This document shows, one piece after another, positions 1 through 5,850 of a stretch of 18,622 nucleotides of DNA. Position numbers and translations under genes: made by a program. How positions within the stretch are numbered: position 1 is the first letter of the stretch; each line of letters begins with the position of its first letter. The notes under the pieces were generated by a model. It was not told the DNA's origin and searched no databases. It saw nothing but the letters and a program-made list of their open reading frames with translations. The stretch is from CAYMCJ01 sp964388985 (lineage in GTDB: Bacteria; Patescibacteriota; Patescibacteriia; Patescibacteriales; CAYMCJ01), in NCBI GenBank assembly GCA_964388985.1, contig CAYMCJ010000023.1, positions 1 to 18,622 on the forward strand, in the 5' to 3' direction.

Positions 1-6
1 ACCCCC

Positions 7-342
7 TTAAGAGGTAGACTGCGGCAGAGACCGCAGTGTGAAAATATTATATTTACTATTATATTTTTTAATTATTAATTTTAATTTTTTATCTAAGTTA
101 TAGGCTTTATCTATAATTTTCTTCTCCTCTCCTTTTTTTGCAACACATATTAATTTTTTATAAAAAACATTAATATCATTACACTTAAAATACCGGATGA
201 CTACTCCTTTTTTATTTACAGCTAAAGCATTTGAAAATGAAAAACCAATAATGTCTTTAAACTTAACATAACCTTCGTTAGCATAATACAAACTAAGCAA
301 GGAAATTTCTCTGCTTATAATTTTTTCCCATTTATTTTTCAT
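7..342 (-). CDS. Probable truncated paralogue (N-terminal part) of the adjacent PEP-mobile-domain protein
   Basis: A 111-residue protein with no catalytic motif. Residues about 1-100 resemble the start of the 516-residue protein encoded just upstream. In particular, the segment with FYKKL, an acidic-basic turn and KAYNLDKKL lines up with LIKKTIEV...KKAYIDNKKYF of the neighbour. The phosphohistidine domain that ends the full-length protein is absent. The last residues (SLPQSTS) are read from a small perfect hairpin at 18-37, so the frame appears to run out into non-coding or repeat DNA. It follows the upstream gene after 11 bp and is probably co-transcribed. There is no Shine-Dalgarno before the ATG. 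The homology is judged by eye. It could instead be a short stand-alone domain protein, and only 6 bp beyond its stop codon are visible. Confidence 0.5.
   Translation of the reverse strand: MKNKWEKIISREISLLSLYYANEGYVKFKDIIGFSFSNALAVNKKGVVIRYFKCNDINVFYKKLICVAKKGEEKKIIDKAYNLDKKLKLIIKKYNSKYNIFTLRSLPQSTS
18..37. repeat. Small perfect hairpin at the 3' end of the truncated gene
   Basis: ACTGCGG (18-24) and CCGCAGT (31-37) form a 7-bp perfect stem around a 6-base loop. No T-run follows on either visible side, so a terminator role is unproven. It overlaps the last codons of the 111-residue frame. Confidence 0.5.
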
Positions 343-353
343 AAATAACTTTT

Positions 354-1904
354 TTAAAATTTTCTAACAATCCCCCGTTCGGCATCCACTTCCACCCTGT
401 CCCCGTCTTTTAAAACTTTAGTGGCGATTCTTACACCCACTACACAAGGCGTTTTTAATTCCCGGGCTACAATGGCGGCGTGGCAGGTGATGCCGCCATC
501 ATCGGTTATGATTGCGGCCGCCTTTTTCATAGCTGGCACTAGCGAAGGGAAAGTGGTGTGAGCCACCATTATATCGCCCTGATTCATTTTATCCATTTCT
601 TCCGGTAAATTAACTATTTTTACTCTGCCGCTCACTTTTCCCGAGCAGGCACTTGTGCCTTCCAGATAATTTGTCTTTTTAATTTTTTCCTTTTCTAAAT
701 TTAATTTAGCTAAAAATTTTTTTGCTCTTTCACCGGCATATATAATTCCTTTATCATCTTTTTGATAATAAACGCTAAATTTTATTCTTTCATTTAAAAT
801 ATCGGCCGGAAAACCACCCCTTTTTAAAGCCGGCGCCATTTCCCAATCAGCCATAAATCTAACCTGTTTTATTGATAAATTAAGCCGTCTGGCCACTTCC
901 TTTAATATTTTATCTAAAACATACATACCGTGGAAAAGACAATTTTTCCGATAAGCTTTGAGCCGGATAATATCAGCCGCTATATTAAATATTTTTTTAT
1001 TAGATTGATTTATTTGCAATTCTCTAATAATTTTTCTTTTTTGTTCCTCAACATCTTTTGAATAATTAATTAATTCATCAAGCCGCCTATTTATATTGAA
1101 TTTTTGTCGTAAAAGTCCGGACCAAATCTGCAAATAATAATCCAGTTCATAAACCGGTCCGATATAAGTGAAAGGCGTCCACAGCCATTTTTTATAATGC
1201 CTTATTATTTTTCTTTTTAATTTAATATTGATTTTGTCCAAATCAGCCTTAATTTTTTCTACATCTTTTTGTAAAAAAATTCTTTTAACCTGTTTGTTAT
1301 AGTTTATCTCTTTTAATATTTTAAGCGACTCTATTTCTTCCTTTATGGCCAGGCTTGGTTTTTCCGGCGTTGTTAAAATACTGAAAGTTTCCGCCAATTT
1401 AAAATTAGATTTTTTTTCTTTTAATATTCTGGCTAATTTATTTAATAAAAACTTGGAAAAATCTTCTCCGTCTGAATCCAGCCACCAAGTTGTAATATTG
1501 GAATAAGCATGGCTTATTTTTTGGTGGTCTGTTATTTTTTTGTGCAATTTTCCTAACTCATTATTTGTTAATTTGCTTAAATTTATTTCTAAAACAGATT
1601 TGGCAAAATTAAAATATTTTTTGTTATCTATATATGCTTTTTTGTGAATATTATTTATTAATTCTGGGTCTCTTATCATTACTTCTATTGTTTTTTTAAT
1701 TAACCGGCGCAGTTCACTAGCAAGAACATAAGAGCCGATATTTTTATAGTCCTTTTGAACCCAGACTAATTCACGCAATATTTTTTTTCCAACAGTTTTT
1801 GATTGATAATAAATTAAACCGGCAATAGCCGGTGTTGCCATAAAATAGCTGCAATTTTCAATCTCAAAATTCTTCCGCCAAATTTTCTTGTATTGTTCTT
1901 TCAT
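354..1904 (-). CDS. PEP-utilising enzyme mobile-domain protein
   Basis: 516 residues. The C-terminal domain (about 416-516) is the swivelling phosphohistidine domain found in PEP synthase, pyruvate phosphate dikinase and enzyme I. It shows GTSACSGKVSG at 416-426, and DDGGITCHAAIVAREL around His475, the residue phosphorylated in the family. Residues 1-410 are mostly helical and highly charged. I see neither an ATP-grasp nucleotide-binding domain nor a PEP-binding TIM barrel, so this is not a complete PEP synthase. Proteins with this layout are, to my knowledge, common in Patescibacteria, with unknown reaction. It could act as a phosphotransfer carrier with partners encoded elsewhere. The truncated paralogue follows after 11 bp. 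No Shine-Dalgarno is visible before the ATG. The domain call is secure and the function is not known. Confidence 0.85.
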   Translation of the reverse strand: MKEQYKKIWRKNFEIENCSYFMATPAIAGLIYYQSKTVGKKILRELVWVQKDYKNIGSYVLASELRRLIKKTIEVMIRDPELINNIHKKAYIDNKKYFNFAKSVLEINLSKLTNNELGKLHKKITDHQKISHAYSNITTWWLDSDGEDFSKFLLNKLARILKEKKSNFKLAETFSILTTPEKPSLAIKEEIESLKILKEINYNKQVKRIFLQKDVEKIKADLDKINIKLKRKIIRHYKKWLWTPFTYIGPVYELDYYLQIWSGLLRQKFNINRRLDELINYSKDVEEQKRKIIRELQINQSNKKIFNIAADIIRLKAYRKNCLFHGMYVLDKILKEVARRLNLSIKQVRFMADWEMAPALKRGGFPADILNERIKFSVYYQKDDKGIIYAGERAKKFLAKLNLEKEKIKKTNYLEGTSACSGKVSGRVKIVNLPEEMDKMNQGDIMVAHTTFPSLVPAMKKAAAIITDDGGITCHAAIVARELKTPCVVGVRIATKVLKDGDRVEVDAERGIVRKF

Positions 1905-1926
1905 ACATTAATCTATTCAAATTAAT

Positions 1927-2011
1927 ATTCGCAGTTTCGCATTATAATCATTCGCAATTCGCGGCATTCGCATTCTTATAAAACAGCTTAATTTCCAACA
2001 AAGGATTCGCA
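1927..2011. repeat. Intergenic cluster of ATTCGCA-type repeats
   Basis: The 152-bp gap between cvpA and the PEP-domain gene contains about six copies of ATTCGCA or near variants (first at 1927-1933, last at 2005-2011). They resemble the ACGAAT/ATTCGT motifs of the palindromes at 5637-5752 and 12782-12956. No clear promoter was seen in this gap. Confidence 0.5.
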
Positions 2012-2056
2012 TTAAGGGTTCATAATTAGTTTAAAAATAAGTAACTAACATTGAAC

Positions 2057-2587
2057 CTATATCAACCCTTGCAATTTCTTTAGCATATCCGGCAACAGGG
2101 GGAGCAAAACATTAACAAATTTCAACAAAAACGGGGCAATAGACGAATTAGACAACAGGTTTCCGAACCAGGTGCCGATAAACGAATATTTGGCCGCCAC
2201 ATACAAAATCAAACCCAACACCAGCCCGCCTTCAATAAAGCCCAGAACCGCGCCGGCCAAACGGTTGATTGTCTTTAAAAAAGGAATGATGGAAATAATG
2301 TTAAAGGCCTTATCAAGAAGAGAGAAGCCGAATCCAATCAGCCGATTAATAATTATAAACAGCAAAATAAAGCAGATTACCTTGCCTAAATTGCCATAGC
2401 CGAAAAAAAGATTTTCAGCCCAATCAAAAACCGCTAAATAATAGCGGCTGGCCAGCCAGGCTCCGGCTACGACTCCGGCCAGCGAACCCAAAGTTCTTAT
2501 TAGGCCGAAAAACAGGCCGTAAAACACGAAACCGGCTAAAATAATTAATAACACTACGTCAAAAATAACCATACTCATAGTTGTCAT
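2057..2587 (-). CDS. cvpA: CvpA family inner-membrane protein
   Basis: 176 residues with about four membrane segments near 7-28, 33-50, 69-88 and 108-132. The order FDVVLLIILAGFVFYGLFFGLIRTLG at the start and a Gly-rich fourth segment (AGAVLGFIEGGLVLGLIL) match the CvpA family, named after colicin V production in E. coli and linked elsewhere to envelope homeostasis. The first ATG (2585-2587) lies inside the terminal repeat of the palindromic element at 2582-2683. In-frame ATGs at residues 4 and 6 are more typical family starts. No Shine-Dalgarno separates these options. It follows metG on the same strand after 120 bp filled by the repeat. Confidence 0.8.
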   Translation of the reverse strand: MTTMSMVIFDVVLLIILAGFVFYGLFFGLIRTLGSLAGVVAGAWLASRYYLAVFDWAENLFFGYGNLGKVICFILLFIIINRLIGFGFSLLDKAFNIISIIPFLKTINRLAGAVLGFIEGGLVLGLILYVAAKYSFIGTWFGNLLSNSSIAPFLLKFVNVLLPLLPDMLKKLQGLI

Positions 2588-2683
2588 TGCGAGCGAATCC
2601 GCCCTGGGCGGATGAGCGTGGCAATCCCGTAATCAAAGCTACTTTCTCGGGATTATTACGTCGCTTCGCTCCTCATAATGACA
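2582..2683. repeat. REP/MITE-like palindromic element of the TGTCATTGCGAGCGAA type
   Basis: About 102 bp with inverted ends: TGTCATTGCGAGCGAA at the left, and at the right the complement reading TGTCATTATGAGGAGCGAA. The interior also pairs (CAATCCCG with CGGGATTATT). This is the widespread palindromic repeat seen between genes in many bacterial genomes. A second perfect palindrome, TCCGCCCTGGGCGGA (2598-2612), is nested in the left arm where the usual repeat continues directly into GCGTGGCAATC. The element fills the metG-cvpA gap and overlaps the first possible cvpA start. Confidence 0.75.
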
Positions 2684-2707
2684 TTATAGATATTATTTAA
2701 TTTATTA

Positions 2708-4306
2708 TTAAATACGCGGGAACAACACATTACCCTTCTTAACTTTAGTTCCCGGCTCCAGTCCACCCCAAACAGTCGCTTCCTTAAAATCTTTGGCCAA
2801 TTCTTTACTCGTCTCTAATCCCAAACTTGTCCAAATCTTTTCCGCGGTTTCTGGCATAAACGGCCACAACATCCAGGCGATAATTCTAATACTTTCCAGA
2901 CAATTATATAAAACAGCGGCTGTTTTTTCTTTATCTTCTTTTATTAATTTAAAGGGTTTATATTCACTTATATAAATATCTATAGAATTAATCCGTTTCA
3001 TTACCAAGAGCAGGGAAAAATATAAATCAAAATCTTTTTTTATTGAATCTATATAATTATTTACACCTACATCTATTATTGTCCTTAAGGTAGTTTTATT
3101 TGAAGCAACTATAACTGGACTCTTTCCCACGGCCACATCTTCATAGTCAATATTATTGGGTACTTTCCCGTCAAAATATTTCTCTGTCATAGTTAATGTT
3201 CGTGCCGCCAAATTCCCAATTCCATTGGCCAAATCCGCATTATACTTCTCATCAAATTTCTCCCAACTAATATCGCCATCATGACCAAAAGGAGTTGCGC
3301 TCATCAGCAAATACCTGGTTCCGTCCACGCCATATTTTTTTATCATCTCCTCTGGCGCAATTACATTTCCTACAGATTTACTCATTTTTTTGCCCTCTAT
3401 TAAAAAATAACCGTGCACGAAAATCTCTTTCGGCAAAGGTAGCCCTAAAGACAAAAGCATAGCCGGCCAGATGGTGGTATGCACTCTTAAAATATCCTTG
3501 CTCATCAGCTGAATATCCGGCGGCCAAAATTTTTTATATGGAGGCTCAGCCTCCAAATTGGAGGCTGAGCCTCCTTTAATATCTCCTTCCCAACCCAAAC
3601 CGGTTAAATAATTTAAAAAAGCGTCGGCCCAAACATAAGCCGTGTGCGATTTGTCCCAAGGCAGAGGTATACCCCAGTTTACGTTTTTCCTGGAAAATGA
3701 TACGTCTTTTAAACTTTCTCTTTTATAAAAACTAAGTATTTCATTTTTCTTTTCTTCGGGCCTGATTTTAAATTCATCATTTTCTATCTTTTTAATTAAC
3801 TCCTTCTGATATTTACTTGTCTTAAACATATAGCTTTCTTCACTGACTTTTTCCGGTACAGTGTCATGTTCCGGGCATTTACCATTAACTAAATCTTTTT
3901 CGCTTTTAAACTGCTCACAACCCTGGCAATACAATCCTTCATATTTTCCTAAATAAATATCTTGCTTTTCATACATAAATTGCAGGGCTTTTTGCACGGC
4001 CTTGATATGCTCTTTTTCCGTTGTCCTGATAAAACGGCTATGGGAAATATTTAATTCATCCCAGGCAAACTTAAATTTAGCCGCTACTTCGTCAGCAAAT
4101 TCCTGCGGCTTTTTTCCGCCCGCCTCGGCCTTGGCTTCAATTTTAGCGCCATGTTCATCCGTACCGGTTAAAAAGAAAACCTCATCGCCAATCATTTGGT
4201 GATAACGGGCGATTACATCAGCCGCCACCGTAGTATAAGTATGCCCGACATGAGGACTGGCATTTACGTAATAAATTGGAGTAGTAATATAAAACTTTTT
4301 GTTCAT
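2708..4306 (-). CDS. metG: Methionyl-tRNA synthetase
   Basis: 532 residues; charges tRNA-Met with methionine in the cytoplasm. This is a class I synthetase with the HIGH-type motif HVGH at 19-22 and KMSKS at 307-311. A zinc-binding knuckle has Cys127, Cys130, Cys144 and His147. The protein ends after the anticodon-binding helical domain, and the C-terminal EMAP/Trbp111-like tRNA-binding domain of many bacterial MetG proteins is missing. An extra run GGSASNLEAEPP (245-256), between LGWEGDIK and YKKFWP, is encoded by a 35-bp palindrome and is absent from the family pattern as I know it. The start ATG has no Shine-Dalgarno. It lies 9 bp from the inverted repeat that bounds the GxxExxY cassette, so transcription may come through that cassette from rsmI. 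Confidence 0.97.
   Translation of the reverse strand: MNKKFYITTPIYYVNASPHVGHTYTTVAADVIARYHQMIGDEVFFLTGTDEHGAKIEAKAEAGGKKPQEFADEVAAKFKFAWDELNISHSRFIRTTEKEHIKAVQKALQFMYEKQDIYLGKYEGLYCQGCEQFKSEKDLVNGKCPEHDTVPEKVSEESYMFKTSKYQKELIKKIENDEFKIRPEEKKNEILSFYKRESLKDVSFSRKNVNWGIPLPWDKSHTAYVWADAFLNYLTGLGWEGDIKGGSASNLEAEPPYKKFWPPDIQLMSKDILRVHTTIWPAMLLSLGLPLPKEIFVHGYFLIEGKKMSKSVGNVIAPEEMIKKYGVDGTRYLLMSATPFGHDGDISWEKFDEKYNADLANGIGNLAARTLTMTEKYFDGKVPNNIDYEDVAVGKSPVIVASNKTTLRTIIDVGVNNYIDSIKKDFDLYFSLLLVMKRINSIDIYISEYKPFKLIKEDKEKTAAVLYNCLESIRIIAWMLWPFMPETAEKIWTSLGLETSKELAKDFKEATVWGGLEPGTKVKKGNVLFPRI
3540..3574. repeat. 35-bp palindrome inserted in frame in metG
   Basis: GGAGGCTCAGCCTCC (3540-3554), AAATT, then GGAGGCTGAGCCTCC (3560-3574). 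The two 15-mers are exact reverse complements, and each is also a palindrome around its centre base. The palindrome plus its flanking base adds about 12 codons to metG without breaking the frame. No other copy was seen in this window. Confidence 0.85.
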
Positions 4307-4315
4307 ACAATAAAC

Positions 4316-4826
4316 ACACTAATTAAACGAAAAATTACGAAACAAACGAATGCGTTATTTTTATTCTATTTGTGTTTTACGATCATTTGTATAGATTATT
4401 CTTTTTATATATAATTTTGGACTTCTAAAATTAACAAAAATACCTAATTCAAAATTACTAACTCTCAAATAACTATATATTTGGTCAATAAAATTTTTTG
4501 GTATAATATCTACTGCTTTTATTTCTAATATTATTTTTTCTTCAATAATGAAATCTGGCTTGTAAGTTCCAATAATTTTCCCTGTTAGATGTGATTTTAT
4601 ATTAATATTTTTTTCTCTTTGATATCCAATTTTATTTTTTATTAATAATTCTTCAATCGCTTTACAATAAACTTTTTCTTTGTGGCCTGAACCATATATT
4701 TTTCTAACTTCCATCAAAATACCTTGCACTTTATAGCTTAACTCTTTATGCAAAATTTTCCCTCCTTGATACATAAAATTATTAAATTTAATTCGTTTAT
4801 TTCGTAACCTTTCGCTACTTTCGTGT
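4316..4826. mobile_element. Candidate mobile cassette: GxxExxY gene bounded by 36-bp inverted repeats
   Basis: Left end 4316-4351 (plus strand) and right end 4791-4826 (minus strand) match at 28 of 36 positions. The inner 17 bases (4335-4351 and 4791-4807) match at 16 of 17: TTACGAAAYAAACGAAT. The right end stops one base before the rsmI stop codon, and the left end stops 9 bp from the metG start. The enclosed gene has its own strong Shine-Dalgarno, unlike both neighbours. Mobility is inferred; no transposase is present and no target-site duplication was established. Confidence 0.55.
4361..4753 (-). CDS. GxxExxY family protein (PDDEXK-like nuclease fold)
   Basis: About 131 residues from a TTG start at 4751-4753. 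The start is chosen because AAGGAGG (4761-4767) lies 7 bases upstream, and because the resulting N-terminus (HKELSYKVQGILMEV) matches where family members begin. The same frame can be read upstream to an ATG at 4837, overlapping rsmI by 11 bp, but that stretch is translated inverted repeat. The signature GHKEKVY gives G-x-x-E-x-x-Y. Further on, YKPDF and IILEIKA supply the D and ExK of a PDDEXK-like core. The family (PF13366) has no firmly established role, and a nuclease-type activity is inferred from the fold. It lies between rsmI and metG on the same strand inside inverted repeats, which suggests a selfish or accessory cassette. Confidence 0.85.
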   Translation of the reverse strand: MHKELSYKVQGILMEVRKIYGSGHKEKVYCKAIEELLIKNKIGYQREKNINIKSHLTGKIIGTYKPDFIIEEKIILEIKAVDIIPKNFIDQIYSYLRVSNFELGIFVNFRSPKLYIKRIIYTNDRKTQIE

Positions 4827-5627
4827 CTATCTCCCAATTATTACCACAAACTCCCCTTTTTGGTCGTCTTTGTTATTTTTAATTTGCTCAATTATTTTTT
4901 CTAATCCGCCCCGGTAAACCGTTTCATGCATCTTGGATAATTCCCGCGCCACCACTACCGAGGATACTGATTTTATTTTATCAAATCTATCTTTTGTAAA
5001 TTTAAAATTTGAATTTAAAAATTGTTTAGAAATTAAAAATTGAAAATTAGAAATTGAATTGTTTTTCTCCAACTCAGCTTTAATTTTTAATATCCTCTCA
5101 TTAAAATCATCAAGTTCTTCCAGCAATTTAATTATCCGATGCTTTGATTCATATATCACCACCGGATATTCGCTTTCTATAACTTTTTTTAAAAATTTCC
5201 GCCGGCCTTTTTTGTGAGGCAAAAACCCCATAAAAATAAATTTGTCCGTCGGAATGCCGGAGATGGAAAGGGCGGCTGTCACCGCGGAAGGTCCGGGTAC
5301 TGATTCAATTTGCGCGCCGGCACCGAACTTTTCAATAACCGCCTGCACTAATTTTCCTCCCGGGTCGGAAATGCCAGGCGTCCCGGCGTCGGAAACCAAG
5401 GCTAAATTTTTACCCTTTTTAAGTAAATCCAAAATATAATCTACTTTTTTAATATCAGAATGCTGATGATAAGAAATGGTTGGCGTTTTTACTTCAAAAT
5501 GATTAAGCAACTTTTTGGTTACCCTGGTGTCCTCGCACAAAATAAAATCAACTTCGGAAAGCATCCGAAGCGCCCTCATACTAATATCTTCTAAATTTCC
5601 AATTGGTGTTCCGACAATGTAAAGCAT
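4827..5627 (-). CDS. rsmI: 16S rRNA (cytidine1402-2'-O)-methyltransferase RsmI
   Basis: 266 residues; methylates the ribose of C1402 in 16S rRNA using S-adenosylmethionine. Family motifs are clear: VGTPIGNLEDIS (5-16), CEDTRVTKKLL (31-41), VSDAGTPGISDPG (78-90), VPGPSAVTAAL (110-120) and VVVARELSKMHE (224-235). The fold is that of tetrapyrrole methylases. Residues about 181-221 are an insertion rich in Asn, Phe, Lys and Ser, absent from the family pattern. Its DNA is an AT-rich repeat (4995-5061) that also occurs between genes at 14104-14163. The C-terminus stops at GEFVVIIGR, without a further domain. TATAAT lies directly before the ATG, too close for a normal leader, and no Shine-Dalgarno is visible. 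Confidence 0.95.
   Translation of the reverse strand: MLYIVGTPIGNLEDISMRALRMLSEVDFILCEDTRVTKKLLNHFEVKTPTISYHQHSDIKKVDYILDLLKKGKNLALVSDAGTPGISDPGGKLVQAVIEKFGAGAQIESVPGPSAVTAALSISGIPTDKFIFMGFLPHKKGRRKFLKKVIESEYPVVIYESKHRIIKLLEELDDFNERILKIKAELEKNNSISNFQFLISKQFLNSNFKFTKDRFDKIKSVSSVVVARELSKMHETVYRGGLEKIIEQIKNNKDDQKGEFVVIIGR
4995..5061. repeat. AT-rich dispersed repeat inside rsmI
   Basis: On the plus strand this stretch starts TTTGTAA, contains AATTTAAAA and TTAGAAATTA, and ends AAATTAGAAATT. The same blocks in the same order occur at 14104-14163 between hydB and gap. In rsmI the repeat is read in frame as part of a roughly 40-residue insertion. Confidence 0.6.
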
Positions 5628-5636
5628 AATTATAAT

Positions 5637-5752
5637 ACGAATGCTACAAATTAATATGCAAATTCTGCAAATTACGAATTATGCGAATTTATACATAATA
5701 GATAAATAACTATTTGCATAATTCATAATTCGCAACATTCGCATACATTCGT
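5637..5752. repeat. Imperfect 116-bp palindrome upstream of rsmI
   Basis: It begins ACGAATG (5637-5643) and ends CATTCGT (5746-5752). The arms share TATGCAAAT, AATTACGAATTATG and GCGAATTTAT-type blocks in inverted order. It lies 10 bp upstream of the rsmI start and directly abuts the repeat at 5751-5837. The ACGAAT motif links it to the ends of the GxxExxY cassette and to the palindrome between hydB and hydA. Confidence 0.65.
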
Positions 5753-5837
5753 CCCGCCACTTATATTTTTTTGTAGACGGGATCCCATCGTCGCCTCTGG
5801 CGTGACCCCGTAGAATGCGGTGGCCAAGGCGGTGATA
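5751..5837. repeat. Dispersed double-hairpin repeat, copy A
   Basis: It starts GTCCCGCCACTT, passes ACGGGATCCC, and ends GGTGGCCAAGGCGGTGATA. Copy B at 8391-8465 has the same landmarks in the same order. The centre of copy A differs and contains TCGCC-TCT-GGCG. Both copies follow an ACGAAT-type stretch and are followed by a TTTGCA/TTTGTA motif, so the whole may be one composite element. Confidence 0.7.
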
Positions 5838-5850
5838 GATTTGCATTATA

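Noticed and set aside
4754..4837. Longer GxxExxY start at 4837 overlapping rsmI
   Set aside because: The extra 28 residues are a translation of the inverted repeat and lack a ribosome site; AAGGAGG supports the TTG at 4753.
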